Below, in pieces: positions 46,291 through 56,713 of a DNA stretch of 64,000 nt (its first letter is position 1; every line of letters begins with the position of its first letter). The stretch lies in contig NZ_JACHFF010000001.1 of assembly GCF_014207425.1 (NCBI RefSeq), forward strand, positions 558,001 through 622,000, read 5' to 3'. This stretch comes from Jeotgalicoccus coquinae. Its GTDB lineage: Bacteria > Bacillota > Bacilli > Staphylococcales > Salinicoccaceae. The position numbers were made by a program, and so were the translations under genes. The notes under the pieces were generated by a model that worked only from the letters and a program-made list of their open reading frames with translations, was not told the DNA's origin and made no database searches.

Positions 46291-48921
46291 TTGGATAAGC
46301 AATCAGTTGTTGAGGAGTTTAATGAATACTTTATAAGTGAAAATAGAGTGAAGCATATTGAAGATTTATCATATAATCTGCCGCTTAGTGAAATAAAAGG
46401 AATTAATAAGAACAATATTATAATCGGTCGGACTGCTATAAGTATACCTGAACATATATTAGAAAATTCAACAGGTAATAAAACTGTGTTTGATGCATTT
46501 ACAAATAGTAAAGATGGTATTTACTATGTCGATTCGGAATATAAAAAATATTATCGTCTTGGTAATGATATAGAAGTAGAGAACTATAGTCTCAGGGAGA
46601 ATGAGATTTTAAAATTTGAATTTAACTATGACAATCATGATGATATTAACTGTCATTTTATAGTTATCGAATTTTCTACAGAAAAAGGTATTTTAGCGAG
46701 GAAATATTCGAATTTGAATGGTGTACGTATTTTACCAAATAAAGAAACTAACTACCTGAGAGCTTTTATTGTCCCCGAAAATAAAGGATTTTTTTATAAT
46801 TTAGAAATGAATGTAGTAAAAGAAAACATGACAGTTTTAAGCAATACGTTTTTAGAATTAAATACAGATGTAATGTATAATCCGGACACTCGGGTAACAA
46901 TGAAAAAAGATAATGATAATTTATTAATTTCAGTTCCTGAATTAAATAAAAATTTCATTTACTTTTCTTATGGAATTCAGAACAACAGTTTCAATAAATT
47001 ACCCGAGCAGTCATTAATTAATATTAATACGAAAAACCTTTATAAATTAATAACGCGATTTAAATTACATGATGAAATTGATTTCACACCGACTGTAATT
47101 GAATACAATAATACTGGGAAAACAAATTTAATTAAACTGACAAATGAAAGCGAGTTTATCAGATTTCAAAAGGATACAAGCGCAATTCGCTTAAGTTATA
47201 GATTTACCGGTACAGGTAAGGTCGAAATACAGCCAATTAATATTATTGAATATGAAACAGAAACAGAATATGAAATTGTTGAGTGGAATAGCCGTTATGA
47301 AATTGATACTCATATGAAAACAATTAAAAGCATAAAAGATTTGAGAATGGCAGTTATAATGGATGAGTTTACATATCATTCTTATAAATATGAAGCAGAC
47401 TTACTCAGATTGACATTTGATAACTGGAAAAACGAAATAAATTCGTTTATGCCACATTTTATATTTATAGAGTCAAGCTGGCACGGAAATAATGGAGACT
47501 GGTCGAAGAAAATAGCTTATGTTACCGATGAGAAGCACAGCTATATTAAAGAATTGATTGCTTTTGCACAATCATTAAATATCCCAGTAGTATTTTGGAA
47601 TAAAGAAGATCCTGTACATTATGATCATTTCATTCATACTGCTAAATTATGTGATTATATATTTACCACAGACCAAGATAGAGTCGATGACTATAAAGCT
47701 GCATGTAATCATGAGAATGTTGATGTTCTTCAATTTGCAGCACAACCGGTAAACCATAATCCATTGAAGATTCAAAAAGAAAGAGTCGATGGAATTTCAT
47801 TTGCTGGTTCTTATTACGGATTGAGAGAAGAACGATCAAGGGATATGAACAGATTATTCAGAGCATCAATTCCTCATAATCTGTATATCTATGATCGCAA
47901 TTATGAATATACTAAAAAAGGTGAGCGTTTAAACTTCCTTTTCCCGGAAGAATTCAGAAAGTATATTCTGGGTACATTACCATTTTATGAAATTGAAAAA
48001 GCCTATAAAGGCTATAAGTATATGATTAATATAAATACTGTGAAGACTTCTCCTACAATGTATGCCCGCCGTGTATATGAGGGTTTAGCATCGGGTACTC
48101 CTATTATTAGCAACTATAGTTTAGGAATGGAGAAACAATTTGGTGATATAATCGGTTATTCGGAGAATGTTGACGAGTTAGAAGAATATTTATCAAAACT
48201 TAATACTGATTCGAGTGAGTATAATAAAGTGAAACAGCTGGGAATAAGACGTGTACTTTCAGAACATACCTATGAACAGCGATTGTTACAAGTTGCAACA
48301 AATCTTGGTTATGATTTTACGTATGCGAATAAGAAAGTTACGGTTATAGCTTTTATTGAAAATGATAGTGATGTAAATAAAGCCATTACTATATTTGATG
48401 AAATATCTTATTCTAACAAAGAACTTTTTGTCATAGTTAAATATAATACTAATGATGTATGTTTATTGAATAACAACATTACAATTATCAATGAAAAAAG
48501 AGCTGGTGATTTCTTTGAAACGTTAAGTAAACTAGTTTCAACAGACCTTTTAGCACCAATTTGTATTAATGATTTCTATGCAGAAAACTATCTTAAGGAT
48601 TTAATCATTGCTACGAAGTATACAGATGCTGAAATTATTGGTAAGAAAAGTTATTTAACTAATGAAAATGATAAATTGGCAGAAGTCAATGAGAGATCAG
48701 AACATGAATTTGTTGAATCATTAAACATCAATGCATCGATTATCCACTCAGAAATTTTTTCTAATTTTAGTCTTCTGGAAAGTTTTAAGTATCTAAAAAA
48801 TGAAAAAGAGATATCTGATGTTAATTACCTTGGTATAAAGATTTATTCCAACGATAAAATGAACTATATCAAAGATGGCATTGATATTTCTAATGAACAA
48901 AAATATAACGTAATTGTATAG
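46291..48921 (+). CDS. CgeB-like glycosyltransferase with extra N- and C-terminal domains
   Basis: 876 residues. The first about 340 residues are beta-rich and unassigned. A CgeB-like block (about 350-680) follows with ESSWHGNNGDW, NKEDPVHYDHF, KLCDYIFTTDQD, SFAGSYYGLREE and MYARRVYEGLASGTPI. The last 200 residues resemble a worn GT2 fold (KKVTVIAFIENDSDVNKA) without the NDGS and DxD motifs. The CgeB block is clearly related to that of 39354-41972. TTG start with GAGGGTGA before it. Very AT-rich. Confidence 0.75.
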   Translation: MDKQSVVEEFNEYFISENRVKHIEDLSYNLPLSEIKGINKNNIIIGRTAISIPEHILENSTGNKTVFDAFTNSKDGIYYVDSEYKKYYRLGNDIEVENYSLRENEILKFEFNYDNHDDINCHFIVIEFSTEKGILARKYSNLNGVRILPNKETNYLRAFIVPENKGFFYNLEMNVVKENMTVLSNTFLELNTDVMYNPDTRVTMKKDNDNLLISVPELNKNFIYFSYGIQNNSFNKLPEQSLININTKNLYKLITRFKLHDEIDFTPTVIEYNNTGKTNLIKLTNESEFIRFQKDTSAIRLSYRFTGTGKVEIQPINIIEYETETEYEIVEWNSRYEIDTHMKTIKSIKDLRMAVIMDEFTYHSYKYEADLLRLTFDNWKNEINSFMPHFIFIESSWHGNNGDWSKKIAYVTDEKHSYIKELIAFAQSLNIPVVFWNKEDPVHYDHFIHTAKLCDYIFTTDQDRVDDYKAACNHENVDVLQFAAQPVNHNPLKIQKERVDGISFAGSYYGLREERSRDMNRLFRASIPHNLYIYDRNYEYTKKGERLNFLFPEEFRKYILGTLPFYEIEKAYKGYKYMININTVKTSPTMYARRVYEGLASGTPIISNYSLGMEKQFGDIIGYSENVDELEEYLSKLNTDSSEYNKVKQLGIRRVLSEHTYEQRLLQVATNLGYDFTYANKKVTVIAFIENDSDVNKAITIFDEISYSNKELFVIVKYNTNDVCLLNNNITIINEKRAGDFFETLSKLVSTDLLAPICINDFYAENYLKDLIIATKYTDAEIIGKKSYLTNENDKLAEVNERSEHEFVESLNINASIIHSEIFSNFSLLESFKYLKNEKEISDVNYLGIKIYSNDKMNYIKDGIDISNEQKYNVIV

Positions 48922-48931
48922 GATGATTATT

Positions 48932-51328
48932 ATGGATAAAAAAGCTAGATTAAAATATATTATGCCTATGACTGGGAATAGCACTTCTAAAAATAAAGTC
49001 GAAGCAGCAGATAACATTTTAAATAATAGAATATTTAACCTGTCAAATTTTCGCGACATACATGTGGATGTTGAAAATGGATGGTCTACAGAAAGTGATT
49101 CAAGAAGTTTAAGAAGATGGCTTCACACACATATATTTCTAAGTGATTTTACAAGAGCATATGCGGAAACAAAAGACGAAAAATATTTTACTGAGAGCTT
49201 TAAATTGTTAACTGACTGGTTTAAAACATTCCCTATTGAAAAGATTGATAGTATCGATCCACTTGCGTACCATGATGAAGGTACCGCAATCAGATTGTTA
49301 TTCTGGTTCAAGTATTACAATGAATTCCAAAACCTTATGAGTGAAGAGCAAACAAATCTATTTGAAGAAAAAATAGATGAACTGGGTAATCTGTTATATC
49401 AAGATGACTTTTATGCTGGCTTAAATAACCATGGAATGTTCCAGGATATGGGGTTAATCGCTTATACATTATTTAAATTTGAAAATTTTGCAGGCAATAT
49501 TATTTTCAATAAAGCAATGGATAGATTAGTGACATACTTTAAAGAAGTATTTACATCAGAAGGTATTCATAAAGAACATGCGCCTTCTTATCATGTTTTA
49601 TTAATTTATAGCTTAAAGCAAATCCTTCAGGCATTAGAAAAGATAGATTACTCTGACGATAGATTAGAATATTTACAAGATATATTTAGAAAAGGTGAAG
49701 ATTATACAATAAATATAATCATGCCGGACTTTAAACTTCCGAATATTTCTGACAGTACTGTAATTAATATGTCTACAATTGGAAGATATAGAGAATTGTT
49801 TGATAGTGAAGAATACAAGTTCATCACTTCAGCGGGTAAAGAAGGAAAGGCACCGAGTCCTTTAATAAAAGCATATCCTGAAACAGGATATTTAATTGCG
49901 AGAAATAAATGGGAAAAAGATGCAATATACTTTTTATTTTTAGCAAGCTATCATATGCATTATCATAAACATACAGATGATTTAAGTTTCATATTATCTA
50001 AGAATGGACCAATATTTGTAGACGCAGGTCCACACAGTTATAATTACAAAGATCCGATGACTCAATATGCATATTCCCAATACGGGCACTCGACTTTGAT
50101 TGTAAACGATAAATCATTACCGAGAACGGACTATAAGTTCGATGACGTATACGTCGAGAATCATTCTATTAATGATAAGGATAATGAATTTGTTATTCAA
50201 GCGAAAAATCAAAGATATGAAAATGTAATTCACACTCGTAAAGTTGATGGGAACCTTGAAGAGGAAATTTTCGCTATTAAAGATATCATTAAATCAAACG
50301 AACATAATCAATATCAACTATTGTTCCAGGTTAATGGTAATTTGAAAGTTATCCAAAACGGTAGTATCCTATCCATTTTCAAAAATAATTCTAAAATTGC
50401 TGAAATGGAAATTAAGAAAATAGAGAATATGGATAACGTAAGTGTAGAAGTGATAAGAGAAAAAAAATGGCCACAATTGATGGGCTATCAGTTCCCTAAA
50501 ACTGAAACTGTTGAACCATTAAATACTGTTATGATAGAGGGTTTTAATAAATCAACAATGAAAGATGTTGAGATAGAAACGATTATAAGGTTGAAGGACT
50601 TTAAGATTACAGGTAGCAGTTCTTTTGAAAGAAAAGAAAAAGTTGTCGTACAAGGTGATATTTCATATGTATATGAAAACTATGGGCATGATAAATTAGC
50701 TGTGGTATTTAATGCAGTACATGCTCCTTATAAATATCCTTTGGAATCATACGACGATTTTTTTGATGAAAAGAATTATAACGTACTGTATATAAATGAT
50801 AACCAATTTAAAATAGGCTCATCATTCATTAAAGGTAAGAGCACTAGTACGATTGAAGCAGACATAGAAAGTCTAATATTCTCTATAATTAATAGAGACA
50901 GATATTCTTTAGATGATGTTTTATTATTTGGTAGATCTAAGGCAGGCTTTGCAGCATTATACTATGGTTTGAAAAATGGATTTAGGAATATAATCTCATT
51001 TACACCATTATCAAAAATTGGTGATTATTATAATCGTCATGAGCAGTATAAAGATTTATTAATTCACTTAGCTGATAATAATAACCCTGGAAATCTAATA
51101 TATCTCAACAATTATTTATTTAATGTCAGTTTAAGAAATTACCCGTACCAAAGTAATATATATATTGGTATTGGTGAGAAGGATTACCATAAGAAAAAAC
51201 ATACGTTACCTATAATTGAATGGTTAGAGAATAATAATATTGAGTTTAAGTATGAAGAAGAAAAGAATCTTGGTTATCAGGATACAAAAAAATTTATAAC
51301 AAATGTTTTACCTGAATTATTGAAATAA
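48932..51328 (+). CDS. Heparinase II/III-type lyase fused to an alpha/beta-hydrolase
   Basis: 798 residues. The N-terminal alpha/alpha-toroid (about 30-310) has YHDEGTAIRLLFW, LNNHGMFQDMG and KEHAPSYHVL. The heparinase II/III C-terminal beta domain has YHMHYHKHTDDLSF, FVDAGPHSYNYKD and QYGHSTLIV; the Asn/His, Tyr and His needed for lyase action are visible. From about residue 560 an alpha/beta-hydrolase fold follows with nucleophile elbow FGRSKAGFAALYYG. The lyase family cleaves uronic-acid polysaccharides, which fits the dehydrogenase in this region. No signal peptide is seen, so it may act inside the cell. ATG 48932 is preferred (AGGATGA before it). Confidence 0.78.
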   Translation: MDKKARLKYIMPMTGNSTSKNKVEAADNILNNRIFNLSNFRDIHVDVENGWSTESDSRSLRRWLHTHIFLSDFTRAYAETKDEKYFTESFKLLTDWFKTFPIEKIDSIDPLAYHDEGTAIRLLFWFKYYNEFQNLMSEEQTNLFEEKIDELGNLLYQDDFYAGLNNHGMFQDMGLIAYTLFKFENFAGNIIFNKAMDRLVTYFKEVFTSEGIHKEHAPSYHVLLIYSLKQILQALEKIDYSDDRLEYLQDIFRKGEDYTINIIMPDFKLPNISDSTVINMSTIGRYRELFDSEEYKFITSAGKEGKAPSPLIKAYPETGYLIARNKWEKDAIYFLFLASYHMHYHKHTDDLSFILSKNGPIFVDAGPHSYNYKDPMTQYAYSQYGHSTLIVNDKSLPRTDYKFDDVYVENHSINDKDNEFVIQAKNQRYENVIHTRKVDGNLEEEIFAIKDIIKSNEHNQYQLLFQVNGNLKVIQNGSILSIFKNNSKIAEMEIKKIENMDNVSVEVIREKKWPQLMGYQFPKTETVEPLNTVMIEGFNKSTMKDVEIETIIRLKDFKITGSSSFERKEKVVVQGDISYVYENYGHDKLAVVFNAVHAPYKYPLESYDDFFDEKNYNVLYINDNQFKIGSSFIKGKSTSTIEADIESLIFSIINRDRYSLDDVLLFGRSKAGFAALYYGLKNGFRNIISFTPLSKIGDYYNRHEQYKDLLIHLADNNNPGNLIYLNNYLFNVSLRNYPYQSNIYIGIGEKDYHKKKHTLPIIEWLENNNIEFKYEEEKNLGYQDTKKFITNVLPELLK

Positions 51329-51410
51329 TAAATGTTGTCGACAAGGCCTTGTTGGCTTTCTGAAAACTTTTTAAATCTTACAAGTTTCTTAAATAAAAGG
51401 AGAATTTATT

Positions 51411-52373
51411 ATGCTAACACCTAAAAATTACCGTTTAATTAATCCATCTGAACAAAACATAAACGAAGACGTAAGACTGATAGTATATGACAATGACACT
51501 AGTAGCTTCATAGTCAAAGAAATTATTAAGAGCGGTGAAGCTCTTGAGTTAGATGAAAAATTATTTCATGGCAACTGGGATTATAAGTATAAATTTCAAA
51601 TATTACGTGAAGATAAATGGGTAGATCATGGTAGATATACAAGAATTTTACCTGAGCAAATTTCAGAAGATGGAATAAAATACTTATTATATCCTAACCA
51701 AGAAAGTGAAAAACTAGTTGTGATCTTTCAAGCGATTAATACTAAGCAATCATATAATTATATAAAAACACTAAAGGAGTTTAATGTTAACAAATTATTT
51801 ATTAAAGATGATTATGGTTTAGATGAACTAACAAAAAGTTCATATTATTTAGGTGTGAAAAAAGACTTAAGTATTGCGAAGTATACTCAAAAGCTAATAA
51901 GTGATGTAGTGTCCCATTTAAATATAAAAAAAGAGAATTTGATTTTTGCTGGCTCAAGTAAAGGTGGCTACGCTGCGTTGTATCATGGCTATACTTTTGG
52001 CGCAGGTAATATCATTCCAGGCGGACCACAAATAATGTTAGGTGATTATCTGTATCAAACTAATCCAGCATCTATTCGATTTGAAATTTTCCAATCAATT
52101 GTAGGAGATTTTACTGAAGAAAATAAAGAATGGGCAAATGATCAATTATATGACGTTTTAAAGAATTCAACTGAACCTTACCCTAATACGAAAATACATA
52201 TAGGGTTAAAAGAACCTCATTATAAAGAACACGTTGCATTTTTTGAAGACTGGGTAAAAAATCTTAACATTCAAAACGTAGAAATTGCAGGTGAAGATTA
52301 TACTACTCATGAAGAATTAGCAGAGTTTTATCCAATTTTCTTGAATAATGAAGTTAAGCGACTTGTTAAATAA
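51411..52373 (+). CDS. Alpha/beta-hydrolase with N-terminal small beta module
   Basis: 320 residues. Residues about 13-76 form a small module (DVRLIVYDNDTSSF, WDYKYKFQILREDKWVDHG) also found at the C-terminus of the 52403-54418 product and the N-terminus of the 59596-61125 product. Residues 85-320 are an alpha/beta-hydrolase with FAGSSKGGYAALYHG and a late His (HIGLKEPHYKEH). It is the stand-alone counterpart of the hydrolase domain in the preceding gene, and both resemble Asp2-like acyltransferases of the accessory Sec system. O-acylation or deacylation of sugars is a guess. AAAGGAG before ATG. Confidence 0.68.
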   Translation: MLTPKNYRLINPSEQNINEDVRLIVYDNDTSSFIVKEIIKSGEALELDEKLFHGNWDYKYKFQILREDKWVDHGRYTRILPEQISEDGIKYLLYPNQESEKLVVIFQAINTKQSYNYIKTLKEFNVNKLFIKDDYGLDELTKSSYYLGVKKDLSIAKYTQKLISDVVSHLNIKKENLIFAGSSKGGYAALYHGYTFGAGNIIPGGPQIMLGDYLYQTNPASIRFEIFQSIVGDFTEENKEWANDQLYDVLKNSTEPYPNTKIHIGLKEPHYKEHVAFFEDWVKNLNIQNVEIAGEDYTTHEELAEFYPIFLNNEVKRLVK

Positions 52374-52402
52374 AATTATAATAGAGAATGGTGTGAGGAA
52401 TT

Positions 52403-54418
52403 TTGAGAACGTTTTTAGCTTTTAAATTTGATGCAGATATAAGTTCAGAAGAAATTACGGAAAGTATTGATAGGGTAAAAAAACATTACTATGAAACAGT
52501 TAAAATTAACTTTGAGGTGGAAGTCCACGAATTTAGATATAAAAATTTAGGGGCAGTTATATTTGACTCGAAAACCAGTCCTTTACGTTGGAATTCCGTT
52601 GTTAGTGAAGAAGGTAAGGCATTAATTACCTATTATCCACCTCCTAATTGGAAAAAGTTTAGTGAATCTGGAGACGTCAATAATGCACCAAAAGAACTTC
52701 TGAAAAAATTGTCAGATAATAAAGAGTTAAGCAGTGAGTTTAGTACACCAACTAGTGTCTGTCTAATAGATACATACAAGGAAACTTTAGATATAATGTC
52801 TGATCCATTTGGCTTTGCAAGACTCTATGAATATAGAGGTGAGAATGGGTGGTTCTGGTCTAATAGACCTGGTGCATTACCAATCTTATCGGGAGAAGAA
52901 GCCAAGTTAGATAGAAATGCTTGGGAATTCTTTTGTAATGCTGGTTGGTTTATTGATACTACTAGTCCTATTGAAAATGTTGTACGTATAGAACCAGGAA
53001 TACGAGTAAATGTATTTAATGATTCTGACTCACCAAGAAAATTAATAAATAACGGATCTTTTGATAAAATGGTTGCCCCACGACCTTATAGAAGATTTGA
53101 TGCAAAAAAAATTGCTAATGATATGTTAGAAAACTTTGCATCGTTTTCTGAGTTATGGTCACTTCCTTTAGTTGTAGATTTATCTGGAGGAAAAGATTCT
53201 AGGGTATGTGCAGCAGCAGTAATCGCATCTGGTGCTGAAAATATTCAATTTAATACAATTGGTACTCTTGAAAAAGAAGTAGAAACAGCATCATTACTAT
53301 TAGAAAAAGTGAATTTATCACATAAACATAACATTATAAACCCAGGTCAATCCAAAAAAAGTAGTGCTAAGAAGAGAGCACCAATTATTGATAGAGCCAA
53401 AACTATTTTTCATAACACAGATGGTGATTTATCTCCCATTACTATTCGTGGGAATTTGAATCCGGAAACTTTTTTTAGTGATATCAATAGAATATGGGTA
53501 CAAGGGGCTATGGGTGAGATAGGCAAAGCTACCTTTTATGGTACAGAAAATTTGTATAAGAGACTCTTGAAACAAGGTGAAGGTGCTGCATATGATCGAC
53601 TTACTCGAGCTTTTTCGGTATTAGATGGTATCAAACCTGAAATTACACATACAAGAGATAAATTTATTTTCAATGTGATTTATAAAGGTAAGACAAAAGG
53701 TTTGTCCAGTCTTTATTTGCTAGATTATTTTTATTTAGTAGAGCGTGCACGTAGATGGCTACCTCAGAGCTTAGACTTTAACAGATACTCTGCTTTTTAT
53801 TCAGCTGAATTTCTCGAACAATCATTTAACATGTCATATGAAGAGAAACTCAATTTAGATGTAATTAAATCAGTAATAAGAGAGTTACTACCGGAATGGG
53901 AAGATGTTCCGTTCTATAAGAAGAAGCTAAGTGATAGGGACGAACGTACAGAAAAAGGATTAAGAATTTGGCAAACTTCAGATAAAGAAGATATAGAACT
54001 AATTTTAAATAATCCTAAAAGATGGAATGACATGTTCGATGAACAAAAAATACTTGAAATGTGGAATAAAGCTATTGAAGGTGATTTCCATCCTAATATT
54101 GAAGGTATTTTTGATAGATTAATAATGAGAGCTTGCTTTGATAATCACTTGGACAGATTAAATGGTCATCTGTCGGAAGAAGGAGCGACTGAAGAAAGAA
54201 AAAGGACTTTTAATCCTTCATCAGAACTTAATGTTAAAAGTGAAATTAGGCTAATTATATACGATAATAGTGACAAGAGAATGATGATAGATGCTGTAAT
54301 TACTCCAGGAGAAGATTATGTTTTAGAAGGAAATATACTAGAATCAGATTTAAAGTATAAATATCAGGGAAAAGAAGATGGGAAATGGGTAGATATCCAA
54401 GGATATATTAATATTTAA
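52403..54418 (+). CDS. Asparagine-synthetase-like ATP-pyrophosphatase, member 3
   Basis: 671 residues starting MRTFLAFKF, so without an N-terminal Cys nucleophile. The N-terminal region carries landmarks of the class II amidotransferase-like fold (LGAVIFDSKTSPLR, DIMSDPFGFARLY, GWFWSNRPGALPIL). The PP-loop is SGGKDSR at 261-267. The C-terminal about 65 residues are the small beta module (EIRLIIYDNSDKRM, LKYKYQGKEDGKWVD) shared with two other proteins of the region. TTG start, supported by the identical MRTFLAFK start of member 4. A ligase or transferase acting on a carboxylate of the glycan is inferred. Confidence 0.8.
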   Translation: MRTFLAFKFDADISSEEITESIDRVKKHYYETVKINFEVEVHEFRYKNLGAVIFDSKTSPLRWNSVVSEEGKALITYYPPPNWKKFSESGDVNNAPKELLKKLSDNKELSSEFSTPTSVCLIDTYKETLDIMSDPFGFARLYEYRGENGWFWSNRPGALPILSGEEAKLDRNAWEFFCNAGWFIDTTSPIENVVRIEPGIRVNVFNDSDSPRKLINNGSFDKMVAPRPYRRFDAKKIANDMLENFASFSELWSLPLVVDLSGGKDSRVCAAAVIASGAENIQFNTIGTLEKEVETASLLLEKVNLSHKHNIINPGQSKKSSAKKRAPIIDRAKTIFHNTDGDLSPITIRGNLNPETFFSDINRIWVQGAMGEIGKATFYGTENLYKRLLKQGEGAAYDRLTRAFSVLDGIKPEITHTRDKFIFNVIYKGKTKGLSSLYLLDYFYLVERARRWLPQSLDFNRYSAFYSAEFLEQSFNMSYEEKLNLDVIKSVIRELLPEWEDVPFYKKKLSDRDERTEKGLRIWQTSDKEDIELILNNPKRWNDMFDEQKILEMWNKAIEGDFHPNIEGIFDRLIMRACFDNHLDRLNGHLSEEGATEERKRTFNPSSELNVKSEIRLIIYDNSDKRMMIDAVITPGEDYVLEGNILESDLKYKYQGKEDGKWVDIQGYINI

Positions 54419-54777
54419 AGATCTTTGAATAGATTAATGATAAAATTGAAATTCATTATATGTAAGAATTTCAATATAACTCTGTTTAAAATTAGATTGA
54501 ATGTCAGTATCATTCAGCTCATATATTTATCTAATATACGACTTTGTTGAATTCTATACAAACGCGATTTACGATACAACGTAAATCGCGTTTGTAATTA
54601 AAGAGATATTTTAAGATATGAGTTTTTAAAAGCAGTTACTGTAGCACAGTCTGTAGAGACTTTGTTAATAAAAAATGAAAAATTATGATGATAATAATAT
54701 AATTGATTCAGAGAATCTATTACAACATCTGTTTAAGAACTGAGTAATTAGTTTTATATTAAACAAGGGGGGAAAAT
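54419..54777. other. Non-coding gap between members 3 and 4
   Basis: No gene is seen in these 359 bases. It holds a 10-bp hairpin (ATTGAAATTC 54445-54454 with GAATTTCAAT 54466-54475, no T-run) and the 16-bp-stem palindrome described separately. A GGGGGG stretch directly before the ATG at 54778 is the ribosome site of the next gene. Confidence 0.7.
54558..54595. repeat. 16-bp-stem palindrome, copy A
   Basis: ACAAACGCGATTTACG and CGTAAATCGCGTTTGT form a perfect stem around ATACAA. The same core recurs at 59428-59459 after the IS21-type remnant. Confidence 0.9.
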
Positions 54778-56550
54778 ATGAGAACTTTTTTGGCTTTTAA
54801 ATTAAATGATAATATACAAGAAAGACAGCAGTTAAATAATATCAGTAATTTAAAGAATTATTATGAAGAAACTTATCTTAACTATACACTCTCCGTTGAT
54901 TATCAATTTCACAAAAATATAGGCGTATTTATACTGGATGATAAATCTTCAAAACTTGAATTTCCAACTAGTGTGGAAGAAGAAAATATAAGTGTCTTAA
55001 CATTTTTTCCGCCACTTAACTATAAAGATTTCAGTACAAATAAAGAAACATCTATTCTATCTATTAGCCAAGCATTAATTAAAGATAAAAAAGTTTTAAA
55101 TGATTTAACAGCACCACTATTGTTCAGTTCAATAAATAAAAAAAATGACGAATTAAATATATACACGGATATACTCGGAGTTACCAGGCTTTATGTTTTA
55201 GAAAATGATAAAGGCATCTTCTGGTCCAATCGTCCTTCAGCATTGCACATATTTTCAGGACATAGAGCTAAGATGGATTTTGAAAGTTGGCAGTCTTATG
55301 CGGTTGCCGGCTGGTTTATGGATGAAGATAGTCCGTTTGAAAATGTTTATAGAGTGCCCCCATCAACAGTAATCACAGCTAAGGCAGGCACTGCAAGAAA
55401 TAATCTGGTTTACATGGAGTCTACAAAAGGTATTAAAGAACTAATCGAAACTGGTAAAAATACAAATTATAGTATTGATAAATTAGTAACGAGTATTTTA
55501 GAGAATATTAATAATTATATAGAGTTGTGGAAATTAGATATTCAAGCAGATATTTCAGGAGGGAAAGATTCGCGTGTAAGTGCAGCGAGTATATTGAAAT
55601 CTAATGCTGTTAACTATAGCTTTCGGACAATTAATGATATTGATGAGGAATTAAATACTTCAAAATTGTTGTTAGAAAAAGTGAACAACAATAACAACTT
55701 AAGAATATTAGATCCCGAGTTATACATTAAGAAACAGCCAGACTTAATTGAGAGAGTGGACAGATTATTATTTGAATATGATGGTGATTTTTCAACTGTG
55801 ATGATTAGCTCACCTATTATAGAAACGAATGACTTTGATTCTTTAAAAGAAATAAAAATAAATGGATTTGGTGGAGAAGTTGGTAAGGGTGCATATTATT
55901 CCAATGAAAGATGGATAGCAAAGCTAGAAGCCATGGGAGAAGATGCGGCATACAAAAGACTTACTAACCATTTTGTGAAAATTGGATGTGTCTCTAAAGA
56001 TTCTATCACGATAATGAAGAACAAGGTTGAAAATATCTTGAAAAATGGTAGGAATTTAAATATAGATGGATTGAAACTATTAGATTATTTTCATTTTATT
56101 GAACGTTTTAGAAGATGGACACCATTAAGTGGACAAATACATTGTTACTCTCCATTTATCAATAATATATTTATCTCATCTGCTTTAACAAACAAGCCAA
56201 GCGATAACATTAAAACAAATATGCACAATAAAATTATATCCACTTTGATTCCTGAGTGGTCTGATGTTAAGTTTTTTAAAGCTACACCTGAACAGAGTAA
56301 AGAAAAAGATTATAAAAAGCTTAGATTGTGGCAAACTAAGGATAAATACTCGATTGAAGAAATATTGAATAACTCTTCTCTTTGGAATGATGTTTTTATT
56401 GAGGATGAAGTAATAAAATTATGGCAACAAGCTAAAACTGAAGGTATACCAAACTATAAAGAAACACTCTTTCACAGGGTGGCAATGAGAGCCCGATTTA
56501 ACTCTTATTTAGAAAATATAAATAAAGTAATAGATTCTAATAGTTGTTAA
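54778..56550 (+). CDS. Asparagine-synthetase-like ATP-pyrophosphatase, member 4
   Basis: 590 residues, close relative of member 3 (same MRTFLAFK start, GVFILDDKSSKLEF, DILGVTRLYVL, GIFWSNRPSALHI, LEAMGEDAAYKRL). PP-loop SGGKDSR at 260-266. It lacks both the N-terminal Cys and the C-terminal small beta module of member 3. The very AT-rich composition matches its neighbours. It is separated from member 3 by a 359-bp gap with a palindrome and is probably transcribed independently. The IS block begins downstream. Confidence 0.8.
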   Translation: MRTFLAFKLNDNIQERQQLNNISNLKNYYEETYLNYTLSVDYQFHKNIGVFILDDKSSKLEFPTSVEEENISVLTFFPPLNYKDFSTNKETSILSISQALIKDKKVLNDLTAPLLFSSINKKNDELNIYTDILGVTRLYVLENDKGIFWSNRPSALHIFSGHRAKMDFESWQSYAVAGWFMDEDSPFENVYRVPPSTVITAKAGTARNNLVYMESTKGIKELIETGKNTNYSIDKLVTSILENINNYIELWKLDIQADISGGKDSRVSAASILKSNAVNYSFRTINDIDEELNTSKLLLEKVNNNNNLRILDPELYIKKQPDLIERVDRLLFEYDGDFSTVMISSPIIETNDFDSLKEIKINGFGGEVGKGAYYSNERWIAKLEAMGEDAAYKRLTNHFVKIGCVSKDSITIMKNKVENILKNGRNLNIDGLKLLDYFHFIERFRRWTPLSGQIHCYSPFINNIFISSALTNKPSDNIKTNMHNKIISTLIPEWSDVKFFKATPEQSKEKDYKKLRLWQTKDKYSIEEILNNSSLWNDVFIEDEVIKLWQQAKTEGIPNYKETLFHRVAMRARFNSYLENINKVIDSNSC

Positions 56551-56713
56551 TTAAAGAGTAGAGGTAATGAGTGAAATTATCGTTTATTTAATCCGTGAAG
56601 TGAAAATATTAATGAGATAGGAAGGTTAATGAAGGTAGACTAGAAAATGGACACAGTGAATTGAGTGAGACAGTATTATAATAGAACTAATCAATTTACG
56701 TGTGGTGTTCGTA

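Noticed and set aside
51329-51410. Terminator in the gap before the 51411 gene
   Set aside because: Short self-complementary words (for example around GTCGACAAGGCC) but no stable stem followed by a T-run.
42026-56550. Calling members 1-5 asparagine synthetase (asnB)
   Set aside because: None has the N-terminal Cys, and member 2 lacks the PP-loop. Context is a polysaccharide locus, so the specific name is not supported.
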